Source of the DNA: Taibaiella sp.
Lineage (GTDB): Bacteria; Bacteroidota; Bacteroidia; Chitinophagales; Chitinophagaceae
Length of the DNA stretch: 64,000 nt
Assembly: GCA_021740995.1 (NCBI GenBank)
Contig: JAIOYR010000003.1
Location: 53,761 to 117,760, forward strand
Reading direction: 5' to 3'
Shown here: positions 16,548 to 25,333 of the stretch, one piece after another
How the letters are laid out: each line of letters begins with the position of its first letter
Numbering within the stretch: position 1 is the first letter of the stretch
Notes under the pieces: model-generated
What the model was told of the DNA's origin: nothing
Database searches by the model: none
What the model saw: only the letters and a program-made list of their open reading frames with translations
Translations under genes and position numbers: made by a program

Positions 16548-17786
16548 CTATATCTTTTTTCTGTAGAACAGTGTGTTGCTATTACCTTCTCTGAATACTT
16601 CTTTTGCAGTGTCCAGCAGGCTTTCGATAGTTACAGCATTATACTTATCCCATTCATCATTTATCAGCGCTGCATCGCCTATCAGCTCATAAAAAGCAAG
16701 ATTGTTGGCACGGTTCAGCAGGCTCATATCTTCAAATGCAATCATCGACTCTATTTTATTCTTCGACTTTTGCAATTCGCTATCAGTGATGCCTTCTGCA
16801 AGCAGAATAGCTATTTCCTTTTCCACGGCTTCGTTGGCGGCTTCAATGGATTTACCTTCTCTTACTTTTCCTTCTATTACCAGCAATCCGGGGTCAAGGC
16901 TACCTGTATGATAGCACCCGATGCTGCTAAACAGTTGTTCTTCCTTTACTAATCGTCTGTACAGTCTGGAAGACTGCCCACTACCCATTACCTCGGTGAT
17001 AAGGTCAGTAGCATAATAGGATGGTGCCAGCCTTCCGCTTATGTGCCATGCTTTGTATAGTGCATCCAGTGGCACATCGGCATATACATCAAGCGAGCGC
17101 GCCTGTTCCTGTCTTGGTTCAGCAGGGAGATTACGTTCATACTTGTCGCCTGCCGGTATGTCTCCAAACCATTTTTCGGCCAGTGTTTTTACCTGCTCTG
17201 TGGTGATATTTCCCGCCATGCATAGTACCGCATTAGATGGGCGGTAATGCTTAAAGAAAAAAGCCTTTACATCGTCCAGCTGTGCCTTTTCTATTTGTTC
17301 CAGATTTTCGCCTATGGTAGGCCACCTGTAGGGGTGTGTAGTGTAGGCTAGTTTACGCAGTACATGCCAGGTATCGCCGTAAGGCTTGTTGAGGTAATGT
17401 TCTTTAAACTCTTCGCAAACTACTTTTCGCTGCACATCCAGACTCTTCTCGCTAAATGCAAGTGACAACATACGGTCGCTCTCCAGCCAAAAAGCGGTTT
17501 CCATATTTTGCAGCGGGAGTTGTATGTAGTAGTTGGTAATGTCGTTGGTGGTATATGCATTGTTTTCGCCACCAGCCATTTGCAGTGGCTCGTCATACTC
17601 CGGTATGTTTACACTTCCGCCAAACATCAGATGTTCAAACAAATGTGCAAAGCCGGTGCGGGCAGTATCTTCGTCCCTTGCACCCACATCGTACAGTATA
17701 TTCATAGCCACCATAGGCGTGGCTCTGTCTGTATGCACCAGCACTCTCAATCCATTATTCAGTGTAAACCTTTCAAACTGTAGCAT
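16548..17786 (-). CDS. M16 family zinc metallopeptidase
   Basis: A 412-residue single-unit M16B peptidase. The inverted zinc motif is present as HLFEHLMFGG near residue 48, with the downstream Glu in the helix EKSLDVQRKVVCEEFKEHY. GGENNAYTTNDITNYYIQLP follows, as in pitrilysin-like enzymes. The second half carries the usual domain with HISGRLAPSYYATDLITEVMGSGQSSRLYRRLV. No signal peptide is evident, so it is probably cytoplasmic, acting on peptides. In many Bacteroidota M16 genes occur as catalytic/inactive pairs; no partner is seen here. A TAACTTTG promoter element lies upstream. Confidence 0.93.
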   Translation of the reverse strand: MLQFERFTLNNGLRVLVHTDRATPMVAMNILYDVGARDEDTARTGFAHLFEHLMFGGSVNIPEYDEPLQMAGGENNAYTTNDITNYYIQLPLQNMETAFWLESDRMLSLAFSEKSLDVQRKVVCEEFKEHYLNKPYGDTWHVLRKLAYTTHPYRWPTIGENLEQIEKAQLDDVKAFFFKHYRPSNAVLCMAGNITTEQVKTLAEKWFGDIPAGDKYERNLPAEPRQEQARSLDVYADVPLDALYKAWHISGRLAPSYYATDLITEVMGSGQSSRLYRRLVKEEQLFSSIGCYHTGSLDPGLLVIEGKVREGKSIEAANEAVEKEIAILLAEGITDSELQKSKNKIESMIAFEDMSLLNRANNLAFYELIGDAALINDEWDKYNAVTIESLLDTAKEVFREGNSNTLFYRKKI

Positions 17787-17820
17787 AATTATCTTGTGTA
17801 CATCTTTTTGTACAGGCCGG

Positions 17821-17828
17821 CAAAGTTA
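17821..17828 (-). promoter_or_regulatory. -7 promoter element (TAACTTTG) for the M16 peptidase gene
   Basis: The minus-strand TAACTTTG, 34 bp before the ATG at 17786, fits TAnnTTTG. The same variant precedes the ferredoxin gene. Confidence 0.4.
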
Positions 17829-17890
17829 ACGGAAAATAGCCAGGCTATTTGCCACAGAACTGTATTACGTGATGGGTGTCTTGTTTATCA

Positions 17891-17927
17891 GCAAATCAGG
17901 CAACCCGAATTTGGTTGCCTGATTTGC
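17891..17927 (-). terminator. Perfect 15-bp hairpin downstream of fbp
   Basis: GCAAATCAGGCAACC pairs perfectly with GGTTGCCTGATTTGC around a 7-nt loop, 27 bp after the fbp stop. The T-run after it is weak, so it may act as a terminator or a 3' end stabiliser. Confidence 0.65.
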
Positions 17928-17953
17928 TTCTTGCCGATGGTAGCGCAGATTCG

Positions 17954-18973
17954 TTAGGCTGGCTCTCCTGCTTTCACAAATTCCATTGCTTTATCCACCA
18001 TGTTTTTAGAGCCTATAAATATTGGTACCCGCTGGTGCAGTTCCGTAGGGTGCACATCCACTATATTCTGACCACCGGTTACAGCCTTGCCACCTGCGGC
18101 TTCTATAATGAAGGCCATAGGGTTACATTCATATTGCAGGCGCAGCTTGCCTTTTGGTGCACTTTTATCGCCAGGATATATGAATATACCGCCTTTTATA
18201 AGCGTGCGGTGCATATCGGCGACCATAGAGCCTATGTAGCGTTGCGTATAGGGTCTACCTTCAGCCTTGTTGTCCTCCATGCAGTAAGAAAGGTAGGATA
18301 GCATACATTCGTCATACTTTACGCTATTGCCCTGGTTTATAGAGTATATTTTACCATTATCCGGACATTTCATATCCGGGTGAGACAGGCAAAACTCGCC
18401 TATAGATGGTTCCAGAGTAAAGCCATTTACACCCAAACGGGTAGCGTATACCAGCATCGTGCTGGAGCCATAGATAATATATCCGGCAGCTACCAGTTTA
18501 TTCCCGGGTTGCAGAAAGTCATCTTGAGTGCATGGTTTTCCAAGCTCACTAACTCTTTTGTATATCGAGAAAATGGTTCCGATTGATGCATTCACATCTA
18601 TATTAGATGAGCCATCAAGTGGGTCGAAGAGCACTACATATTTTGAGTTAAAGGAGAAAGTATCTTCGTAAGAAAGGTGGTCATCATTTTCTTCCGATGC
18701 AATACCCGCACACTCTGTACAATTTTTGAGGATGTTGATTAATGTATCATTAGCAAATACATCAAGCTTCATTTGTTCTTCTCCCTGTACATTGGTTGCG
18801 CCATGCTTGCCCAGTATATCTACCAGTCCTGCTTTACGTACTTGTTTGTTTATTATTTTGCCGGCCAAGCCAAGATCTCTCAGCAATGCTGAAAGGTCGC
18901 CTGTGGCTTGCGGGAATTTTCTTGTTTCCTGGATGGTAAACTCACCCATCGTTATTAACTTGCTCTGAGACAT
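17954..18973 (-). CDS. fbp: Class 1 fructose-1,6-bisphosphatase
   Basis: A 339-residue class I FBPase, the gluconeogenic enzyme hydrolysing fructose 1,6-bisphosphate to fructose 6-phosphate in the cytoplasm. The metal-binding signature VLFDPLDGSSNIDVNASIGTIFSIY is near residue 115. An upstream ASEENDDHL supplies the acidic ligands. GGIFIYPGDKSAPKGKLRLQYECNPMAFIIEAAGGKA is the substrate-binding C-terminal region. Length and order match bacterial Fbp; nothing is missing. It appears to be monocistronic, with a hairpin after the stop and a long AT-rich intergenic region before the start. Confidence 0.97.
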   Translation of the reverse strand: MSQSKLITMGEFTIQETRKFPQATGDLSALLRDLGLAGKIINKQVRKAGLVDILGKHGATNVQGEEQMKLDVFANDTLINILKNCTECAGIASEENDDHLSYEDTFSFNSKYVVLFDPLDGSSNIDVNASIGTIFSIYKRVSELGKPCTQDDFLQPGNKLVAAGYIIYGSSTMLVYATRLGVNGFTLEPSIGEFCLSHPDMKCPDNGKIYSINQGNSVKYDECMLSYLSYCMEDNKAEGRPYTQRYIGSMVADMHRTLIKGGIFIYPGDKSAPKGKLRLQYECNPMAFIIEAAGGKAVTGGQNIVDVHPTELHQRVPIFIGSKNMVDKAMEFVKAGEPA

Positions 18974-19377
18974 TGTATGATTTGAATTTAATTGCTGTCA
19001 AAAATACCATCTTGGCAGCAATAATTTATCTGCATTCTCTGAAATGCTATCGATATGTTTTTTTACTGCTTTATTTGATACTGATATTTCATGTCATAAG
19101 GCAATATGTTTTGGTTAACTATCTTCAGAAAATGACCGATAGTAGCATTTATTTATTGTAAAAACAATATAATATAATTTGACTATATTAATGAAATGTT
19201 TTCATTTTTGTCGTTATTATACTTAACGGCAGATAAACTAACTCATTAATATCGTCAGGTAAAGGGGGGATATATTATCTCAGAAAAAATTGTTAAGGAA
19301 CGGTAATGAATTTCTTGGTTTGTACGAAAAGTAATTATTAACTTTGAGTAATGTCGAATTAGTCTGGCTATATATTT
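18974..19377. other. 404-bp AT-rich intergenic region between divergent genes
   Basis: It separates fbp (minus) from the beta-lactamase-fold gene (plus). It holds a minus-strand TATTTTTG (18999-19006) that could be the fbp -7 box, and a plus-strand promoter at 19314-19346. No credible coding frame or RNA gene was recognised. Confidence 0.5.
19314..19346 (+). promoter_or_regulatory. Promoter for the beta-lactamase-fold hydrolase gene
   Basis: TAACTTTG at 19339-19346 fits the -7 box. A CTTGG with TTG at 19315-19317 lies 21 bp upstream, near the usual spacing. The ATG follows 31 bp later. Confidence 0.5.
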
Positions 19378-20391
19378 ATGTTAAAGAAAAAGTTTTCTGT
19401 TTTATATATCGTTCTTGCTGTCTTTGTGGGTAGTTTTTCCGGTATTGCACTCATGAAGTATTTTGACGGAAGTCTGGCAAAGAATACCGATATTACATCT
19501 GAAAAAATTGCGGAAGAAGACTGTCACTACAAGATATCAAGAATGACAGGCTACAAGTACATAAATCCGGTATATATGACAGAGCCGGAATGTGAGTCAA
19601 AAGATTTTATTCCATTGAAATCTGATATCAATGATTTGATAGAGCGAATGAAGACAACAGGAGATCTTGAATATGCTTCTGTATACCTAAAAAACCTGAA
19701 TTCAAATTACTGGATGGACATAAATCCGGAAAATACTTATCATCCGGGCTCGTTGTTTAAAGTCATAACAATGATTACATTCTTGCGAATGGCGGAAACT
19801 AATTTGGCAATTTTGGAGAAGGAAGTAGCTTACAAGAACAAGGGTATGAAGCCACCTACTCAGACCTTTAACTCCAAGACTATTATATCGGGGAATACAT
19901 ACAAAATCAAAGATCTCCTTTACTACATGATTGTCTATTCAGACAATAACGCTACCATGCTGCTGCATGACTTCATGAACATAGAGATATTTCAGAAAAT
20001 ATTTACAGATTTGGGTCTGAAGAAGCCAAATGTATATGACAACTCTTACCAGCTTTCTGTAGAAGAATACTCCAGATTTATCAGCGTTTTATATGATGGC
20101 ACTTACCTTACGATGCCTGCGTCTGAGTTTGCTATATCTATGCTATGTAAAAGTGACTTTAACCTTGGAATTACTAAAGAACTTCCTGCGTCGGTCACAA
20201 GTGCGCACAAGTTTGGTGAAGCAGGTAAGCCAGGCAACAGAGAACTGCATGAATCTGCTATTATTTACCTCAATAATAAACCATACTTGCTTACTATAAT
20301 GACCAAGGGGAAGGAGTCAGTAAAACTAGCTGAAATAATGAGCCATATCTCCAAAATAGTATACGACCACATGGTGGCTCTATCTGTCTGA
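19378..20391 (+). CDS. Serine hydrolase with class A beta-lactamase / PBP fold
   Basis: A 337-residue membrane-anchored protein: one N-terminal hydrophobic helix (FSVLYIVLAVFVGSFSGIALM), then a periplasmic domain with the active-site series of the penicillin-recognising family. Nucleophile motif S125-L-F-K128 (HPGSLFKVI), second motif S188-D-N190 (VYSDNNA), third motif K278-F-G280 where KTG/KSG is usual. No ExxLN general-base motif (Glu166 of true class A enzymes) is obvious. The enzyme may therefore be a peptidoglycan hydrolase or carboxypeptidase, or a non-classical hydrolase, and resistance to beta-lactams should not be assumed. It appears to be monocistronic, with its own promoter, convergent with the MFS gene. 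Confidence 0.82.
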   Translation: MLKKKFSVLYIVLAVFVGSFSGIALMKYFDGSLAKNTDITSEKIAEEDCHYKISRMTGYKYINPVYMTEPECESKDFIPLKSDINDLIERMKTTGDLEYASVYLKNLNSNYWMDINPENTYHPGSLFKVITMITFLRMAETNLAILEKEVAYKNKGMKPPTQTFNSKTIISGNTYKIKDLLYYMIVYSDNNATMLLHDFMNIEIFQKIFTDLGLKKPNVYDNSYQLSVEEYSRFISVLYDGTYLTMPASEFAISMLCKSDFNLGITKELPASVTSAHKFGEAGKPGNRELHESAIIYLNNKPYLLTIMTKGKESVKLAEIMSHISKIVYDHMVALSV

Positions 20392-20415
20392 TAGTTATTG
20401 AAAGTAATTCCTGAA

Positions 20416-21747
20416 TTATGCTTTATCAGTAGCATTTGTCCTCATTGCAAAAAACAGAATGATTGCGCCTGTGGCAAAGAATAAAATCAGTGCTATTATA
20501 GCACTGCGCATATCCATCAGGCTATCTATATACCCGAAAGAAAACATACCTATTACAATAGCCAGCTTCTCTGTAACATCGTAAAAGCTGAAGAAAGAAG
20601 TGGTGTCGTGTGTGGGTGGCATGAGCTTAGCATAGGTAGAGCGGCTCAGCGATTGTATGCCGCCCATTATTAGGCCTACTATACCTGCTACTATATAAAA
20701 CTCTGTGGCGGTATAGGTATAATAGGCGGCAATACATACGCCTATCCATACCAGCACTACGAAGAACAATACCTGCAGATTGCCGAATTTCTCAGATAGT
20801 TTCGCCATAATATATGCACCCGCTATTGCAACCAGTTGTATCACCAATATAGCACCAATTAGTTGCCCGGTTTCCAGTTTTAGCTCCTTGCTACCAAAGA
20901 TAGTAGCGGCAAGCATCACTGTTTGCACGCCCATGCTATAGAAAAAAAATGAAGCCAGGTAGGTTTTTAGTCTGGGTAGTTTCTTAATATGTGCCCATAC
21001 TTTACCTAACTCTATGAATCCACTGGAAAGCAGGCTGTGTCCGGTTTTTTGGGGCAACGCTATTCCCTTTGGCAGCTTTAGAAAGGCAATCTGTGCAAAA
21101 CCAACCCACCAAAGACCTACCAATACAAATGAAAGCCGGGGGGCAAAAGTATCGTCTGTAATGCCAAAAAGCTCAGGCTTGAGTACAAACACAAAACAAA
21201 TGAGTTGTAGTATTACGCTGCCAATGTATCCGTAGGCGAAGCCCTGAGCGCTTACCCTGTCACGCTCGCCGGGAGTGGCTATCTCCGGCAGGTACGCATT
21301 GTAAAATACTATGCTGCCACAATAGCCCAGTGCAGCTACCGATGAGCAGATAATACCCAACTCCACCGCAACGCTGGTGAAAAAATACAGACAGCAGCAA
21401 GATATAGCCCCAGTATAGCAAAACAGCTGCATGAACCTTTTCTTATTACCTCTGTAGTCTGCGATAGACGATAGAATGGGTGATAGAAAAGCAATAATCA
21501 GGTAGGCAGCAGCAATCGAATAGTCGAACAGAGAACTGTTTTTTACGTTATAGCCAAAGAATGATACGGTATCACTTACTACCACGCCATCTTTTTTTAC
21601 GGTGGTCACAGCGTTGTAGTATGCCGGAAATATGGTGGAGGTAATAACAAGATTGTAGGCAGAATTTGCCCAGTCATACATAGACCATGCACGCTGTATG
21701 GGTCTCGAAGAGGTAATAATCTGTATATCGCTCGTTACTGCATCCAT
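20416..21747 (-). CDS. MFS transporter, UMF1 family
   Basis: A permease of 443 residues with about 12 hydrophobic helices. The N-terminal RAWSMYDWANSAYNLVITSTIFPAYY is the signature of the UMF1 (Atg22-like) branch of the major facilitator superfamily. SRSTYAKLMPPTHDTTSFFSFYDVTEKLA near the C-terminal half is also conserved there. Substrates of bacterial members are mostly undefined; the yeast relative exports amino acids from the vacuole. The ORF-track start (21822) overlaps the divergent thioesterase gene; the ATG at 21747 (MDAVTSDIQ) removes the overlap and fits better. It sits in the inner membrane. Confidence 0.9.
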   Translation of the reverse strand: MDAVTSDIQIITSSRPIQRAWSMYDWANSAYNLVITSTIFPAYYNAVTTVKKDGVVVSDTVSFFGYNVKNSSLFDYSIAAAYLIIAFLSPILSSIADYRGNKKRFMQLFCYTGAISCCCLYFFTSVAVELGIICSSVAALGYCGSIVFYNAYLPEIATPGERDRVSAQGFAYGYIGSVILQLICFVFVLKPELFGITDDTFAPRLSFVLVGLWWVGFAQIAFLKLPKGIALPQKTGHSLLSSGFIELGKVWAHIKKLPRLKTYLASFFFYSMGVQTVMLAATIFGSKELKLETGQLIGAILVIQLVAIAGAYIMAKLSEKFGNLQVLFFVVLVWIGVCIAAYYTYTATEFYIVAGIVGLIMGGIQSLSRSTYAKLMPPTHDTTSFFSFYDVTEKLAIVIGMFSFGYIDSLMDMRSAIIALILFFATGAIILFFAMRTNATDKA

Positions 21748-21811
21748 CCTACTAAAGTAATTGTTTTGGTTATAATTTGGAATTTGGCTGAGGGAATTTG
21801 AGATTTGCACC

Positions 21812-22273
21812 ATGGGATACAAGGAAGTTCCTCAAGGCAAGGTGTTGGAGTTCATCAAAGACACCTACCTGGGTAAACAAGTAACAGACTCGCGCTCAGA
21901 AGCTGGAAACTGGCTGGGTTTTACACTGGAGCATATAGAAAAGGGAGATTCGGTTATATCGTTGGAAGTGCGCAGAGAAATGGTGAATCCTTACGGGAAT
22001 ATTCACGGAGGTATGATGAGTCTGGTGATTGATGAGTCTATAGGCTGGGCGGTAGTAAGCCTGGATTCTGAACATCATTATACCTCGCTCACGCTAAACG
22101 TAGATTTTTTGTTTGCAATAAAGGAGGGCGAGCGGTTGCGTGCACACTCTCAGGTACTCAGAACCGGCAAAAAAATCATCAACGTAGAGTGTCATGTATA
22201 CGATATGGAAGGTAAAATTCTAGCCCGCGCCAACAGCAACCTGATTGTAACCGGAATGGAGTTTAACAGATAG
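21812..22273 (+). CDS. PaaI-family hotdog thioesterase
   Basis: A 153-residue hotdog-fold protein. The catalytic segment GNIHGGMMSLVIDESIGWAV has the HGG motif and the following Asp/Glu of PaaI/YdiI-type acyl-CoA thioesterases. HYTSLTLNVDFLFAI and LRAHSQVLRTGKKIINVECHVYDMEGKILARANSN fill the second half of the sheet. Members hydrolyse acyl- or aryl-CoA thioesters in the cytoplasm; the substrate here is unknown. It is divergent from the MFS gene and 64 bp upstream of ribH, which has its own promoter element. Confidence 0.88.
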   Translation: MGYKEVPQGKVLEFIKDTYLGKQVTDSRSEAGNWLGFTLEHIEKGDSVISLEVRREMVNPYGNIHGGMMSLVIDESIGWAVVSLDSEHHYTSLTLNVDFLFAIKEGERLRAHSQVLRTGKKIINVECHVYDMEGKILARANSNLIVTGMEFNR

Positions 22274-22301
22274 AAATTATTTCGTGTATTATTGGTGGGT
22301 A

Positions 22302-22309
22302 TATATTTG
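22302..22309 (+). promoter_or_regulatory. -7 promoter element (TATATTTG) for ribH
   Basis: TATATTTG fits TAnnTTTG, 28 bp before the ribH ATG. A weak TTTC lies 18 bp upstream. Confidence 0.45.
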
Positions 22310-22337
22310 CCTTTATCAATCAGAATTATAAAACATC

Positions 22338-22835
22338 ATGTCTCAACACAATAGTGGTTTACTGGATACGCAAGCGTTGTCAGGTCTCAAAGATGCCAGA
22401 ATAGCAGTAGTATTTACTGAATGGAATGATAAAATAGTCGGTGGGCTGATAGAAGGTTGTGAACGTATATTGCATCAGTATCAGGCCCCGGTTGTACAGA
22501 AAATTTCTGTTCCCGGTGCATTTGAGTTGCCATTTGCCTGCAGGCAGGTGTGGGAATATGGTAAGACCGGACAATACAGCCCGGAAGTCATTATTGCGTT
22601 TGGTGCAGTAATCAGGGGCGGTACTCCTCACTTTGAGTATGTGTGCAATGCTGTTACAGATGGGATTCTACAGCTCAACTTGTCTCTACCCATTCCGGTA
22701 ATATTCGGTGTGTTGACACTGGATACTGAAGCACAGGCCTATGAGCGCCTGGGTGGACCTCATGGTCACAAAGGAGAAGAAGCAGCACTGACGGCGCTTA
22801 AGATGATAAAAATGTGCAGAGACCTGAAAGGGTAG
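22338..22835 (+). CDS. ribH: 6,7-dimethyl-8-ribityllumazine synthase
   Basis: A 165-residue lumazine synthase, the penultimate enzyme of riboflavin biosynthesis, condensing 5-amino-6-ribitylaminouracil with 3,4-dihydroxy-2-butanone 4-phosphate. VVFTEWNDKIVGGLIEGC and VPGAFELPFACRQV form the substrate pocket. AFGAVIRGGTPHFEYVCNAVTDGI contains the catalytic His (THF/PHFEYV) and the phosphate-binding turn. VIFGVLTLDTEAQAYER closes the family pattern. No other rib genes are adjacent and no FMN riboswitch was recognised. It converges on the MGMT gene. Confidence 0.96.
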   Translation: MSQHNSGLLDTQALSGLKDARIAVVFTEWNDKIVGGLIEGCERILHQYQAPVVQKISVPGAFELPFACRQVWEYGKTGQYSPEVIIAFGAVIRGGTPHFEYVCNAVTDGILQLNLSLPIPVIFGVLTLDTEAQAYERLGGPHGHKGEEAALTALKMIKMCRDLKG

Positions 22836-22853
22836 TGCGTAACATCAGTAGTT

Positions 22854-23387
22854 TTACCCAAATAATTCCGCCTGCGCTGCTTTGCCGGTGTGTTTTCTTT
22901 CCAGGTCCAGTAGCCATTTTTTTCGTTGCAGCCCACCACCATATCCGGTCAGGCTGCCATTTTCACCTATCACGCGGTGGCAGGGTACTATTATAGCTAT
23001 TCCATTTTCGCCGTTGGCACCGGCTACTGCACGAATTGCTTTTTCATTGCCCAGAAATATAGATTGTTGTTTGTAAGAGCGGGTTTCGCCATAAGGAATC
23101 TGCAGCAGCCCGGTCCATACACTTTTCTGAAAAGGAGTGCCTACAAAGTGCAGCGGCAAATCAAACTCCATTCTTTGGCCCTTGAAGTATTCATTAATTT
23201 GCGCCTCCAGCAATGCAAAATATGGATGCTCTGCTTCTTCAAATTTTGCATTAAGACCGGTTTCTATGCGCTTCATGATACTGTCTATACTCCGCCTATA
23301 TTGGAAATCGAACAGGCAAATACCCGCATCAGTAGCGCCTATGCACATCATCCCTGTGGGCGTGTCAATATGTTTTAGGCATATCAT
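22854..23387 (-). CDS. ogt: Methylated-DNA--protein-cysteine S-methyltransferase
   Basis: A 177-residue O6-alkylguanine-DNA alkyltransferase. The suicide acceptor is C136 in IIVPCHRVIGENGSLTGYGGG. The preceding helix-turn-helix IPYGETRSYKQQSIFLGNEKAIRAVAGANGEN is the DNA-binding/arginine-finger region. The N-terminal ~80 residues are the RNase H-like domain. The protein directly removes methyl groups from O6-methylguanine in DNA. No Ada-type N-terminal regulator is fused, so it is a stand-alone Ogt-type enzyme. A TATCTTTG element lies about 50 bp upstream. Confidence 0.93.
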   Translation of the reverse strand: MICLKHIDTPTGMMCIGATDAGICLFDFQYRRSIDSIMKRIETGLNAKFEEAEHPYFALLEAQINEYFKGQRMEFDLPLHFVGTPFQKSVWTGLLQIPYGETRSYKQQSIFLGNEKAIRAVAGANGENGIAIIVPCHRVIGENGSLTGYGGGLQRKKWLLDLERKHTGKAAQAELFG

Positions 23388-23437
23388 TGGATGCAGAGAT
23401 ATAGTGGTATGTTACTATAAATCGAGAATAGTATAAC

Positions 23438-23445
23438 CAAAGATA
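23438..23445 (-). promoter_or_regulatory. -7 promoter element (TATCTTTG) for the MGMT gene
   Basis: The minus-strand TATCTTTG lies 51 bp before the ATG at 23387 and 9 bp from the end of the PurF-like gene. It is the most frequent -7 variant in this window. Confidence 0.45.
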
Positions 23446-23453
23446 TTGCTAAA

Positions 23454-25298
23454 CTAATACCCTCGTCCTTCCTGTTTTTCTATATAGTTCATGTATGCAC
23501 GATTCGCTACACGGTTGCCGCCGGGGGTAGGGTAGTTGCCGGTAAAGTACCAGTCACCCAGATTATGCGGACAGGCATCGTACAGGCCCTCCAGCGATTG
23601 ATATATTACATCTACCTCGGCTGTTACCTCCTCATGGCGCAGCATAGCAGCTATCTTTTTGCTTACCTCCTCCGGTGTAAATGGCTCATAAATAGCTTTT
23701 ACAAAGTTTTCCGAATCCAGTGTGCCTTTTGTTTCTGCATCCTTACACAGTTGGTATACCTCCTGCAGCGTGTTTCCCAATCCTCTGTCGGCAAGCAAGC
23801 TCACTGCTGCCTGAAAGGCAATGAAGTCGCCCATGCGGCTCATGTCTATGCCATAGCAATCAGGGTAGCGTATTTGTGGAGCCGATGAAACTACAATTAT
23901 TCGTTTTGGACCCAGTCTGTTCAGCATTTTTATGATGCTTTCTTTCAGAGTAGTTCCACGCACTATAGAATCATCTATGACCACCAGTGTGTCTACACCG
24001 CGCTCCACGGTGCCGTAGGTAATATCATATACGTGTTGCACCATCTCATTGCGCGATGCATCTTCGGTGATAAAGGTGCGCAATTTCACATCCTTTATAG
24101 CTATTTTTTCTATACGCACCCTGCGGTACACAAGTTCCCGCATTTCCTCTTCCGGCATATTGGGTTTGGCAAGTATGCGTCGTATCTGTATGTCTTTCAG
24201 ATAGTCTTCAAGCCCTTTTATAAGCCCATAAAACGCTGTTTCCGCAGTGTTCGGTATAAAAGATACTATTGTATGCCGCAGATGATTGTCGAGAGCGGCA
24301 AGCACTCTTCCTGCCAGGTTTCTGCCCAGGGCCATTCGCTCCCTGTATATATCCGGGTCGCTGCCGCGGCTAAAGTATATTCGTTCAAAACTACAGGCTG
24401 TCAGTTTTCTGGCGGGAAGTATTTCGGTATTGGTAACCATACCTGCTGCATTTACTATCAGTGCATGTCCGGGTTGCAGTTTGTGAATGTCTGCCTGAGC
24501 TACATTGAAAGTAGTCATTATTGCTGCCCTTTCAGATGCAGCTACCACTACCTCATCGCTCTGGTAATAATAGCAGGGTCTGATGCCGTTAGGGTCGCGC
24601 ATTACAAAGCTGTCACCATTGCCTATAAGTCCGCAGAAAACATAGCCTCCGTCAAAGTGTGCTGTTGCCTGTTTAAGAATGCCTTCAATATTAAGGGAAG
24701 CAGGGTTGGTGTCGTCTGCCATACACAGATAGTAGTGTATCGTTTCTATCATAGCGCCCAGATCGCTTTCGCGCAGGGTGTTATTGGGGTGTTGTCCCAG
24801 CCTTGCAAAGAGTTCGTCGGTATTTACCAGATTGAAGTTGCCCGCCATGGTAAGGCTGCGGGTAGGGTTCATATGTGGTTTTACGAATGGGTGACAGAAT
24901 TCAACATTGTTTTTGCCCTGTGTGCCATAACGCAAATGCCCCATCAATATTTCGCCCATGAAGCGCATATAGCCCTTCATCAGCCCCGGGTGTTGCAAAA
25001 TCTCGGGATACATTTTTTCCAGATCACCTACCTCCTGGCTAATGTTCTGAAAAATCTGAGCTATTGCCTGTGCACCACCTACGCGCAGCCGCTGCATGAA
25101 CTGGTGCCCCGGTTCGGTATTGAGCTTTACAGTAGCTATGCCGGCACCATCCTGACCACGGTTGTGCTGCTTTTCCATAAGCAGATACAACTTGTTGAGC
25201 CCAAAAAATGCAGAGCCGTATTTCTGGTGGTAGTAGGAGAGCGGTTTCAGTAGGCGGATGTAGGCAAGGCCACATTCGTGCTTTAGTGCGTCAGACAT
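23454..25298 (-). CDS. PurF-like amidophosphoribosyltransferase (long paralogue)
   Basis: A 614-residue two-domain protein. An N-terminal class II glutamine amidotransferase with its nucleophilic Cys at residue 9 (KHECGLAYIRLL) would need removal of a short propeptide. EKQHNRGQDGAGIA, GHLRYGTQG and AGNFNLVNTDEL follow. The C-terminal phosphoribosyltransferase has the PRPP loop VVIDDSIVRGTTLKESI near residues 438-452. Canonical PurF is about 470-510 residues. This longer form, with inserts in both domains, matches a second amidophosphoribosyltransferase-like protein common in Bacteroidota next to a normal PurF elsewhere in the genome. It may make phosphoribosylamine or have a specialised role. 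A TATCTTTG promoter lies just upstream. Confidence 0.85.
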   Translation of the reverse strand: MSDALKHECGLAYIRLLKPLSYYHQKYGSAFFGLNKLYLLMEKQHNRGQDGAGIATVKLNTEPGHQFMQRLRVGGAQAIAQIFQNISQEVGDLEKMYPEILQHPGLMKGYMRFMGEILMGHLRYGTQGKNNVEFCHPFVKPHMNPTRSLTMAGNFNLVNTDELFARLGQHPNNTLRESDLGAMIETIHYYLCMADDTNPASLNIEGILKQATAHFDGGYVFCGLIGNGDSFVMRDPNGIRPCYYYQSDEVVVAASERAAIMTTFNVAQADIHKLQPGHALIVNAAGMVTNTEILPARKLTACSFERIYFSRGSDPDIYRERMALGRNLAGRVLAALDNHLRHTIVSFIPNTAETAFYGLIKGLEDYLKDIQIRRILAKPNMPEEEMRELVYRRVRIEKIAIKDVKLRTFITEDASRNEMVQHVYDITYGTVERGVDTLVVIDDSIVRGTTLKESIIKMLNRLGPKRIIVVSSAPQIRYPDCYGIDMSRMGDFIAFQAAVSLLADRGLGNTLQEVYQLCKDAETKGTLDSENFVKAIYEPFTPEEVSKKIAAMLRHEEVTAEVDVIYQSLEGLYDACPHNLGDWYFTGNYPTPGGNRVANRAYMNYIEKQEGRGY

Positions 25299-25305
25299 GA
25301 GATGT

Positions 25306-25313
25306 CAAAGATA
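25306..25313 (-). promoter_or_regulatory. -7 promoter element (TATCTTTG) for the PurF-like gene
   Basis: TATCTTTG on the minus strand, with TTTA exactly 19 bp upstream as a near -33 box. It lies only 8 bp before the ATG at 25298, implying a very short leader. Confidence 0.5.
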
Positions 25314-25333
25314 CGCTGTTTTATGAAATTGCT

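Noticed and set aside
24033-25253. 406-residue plus-strand ORF opposite the PurF-like gene
   Set aside because: It is an antisense shadow: the sequence is rich in Cys, Tyr, His and Val as expected for the reverse of a real gene, and the minus strand encodes a clear PurF-like protein.
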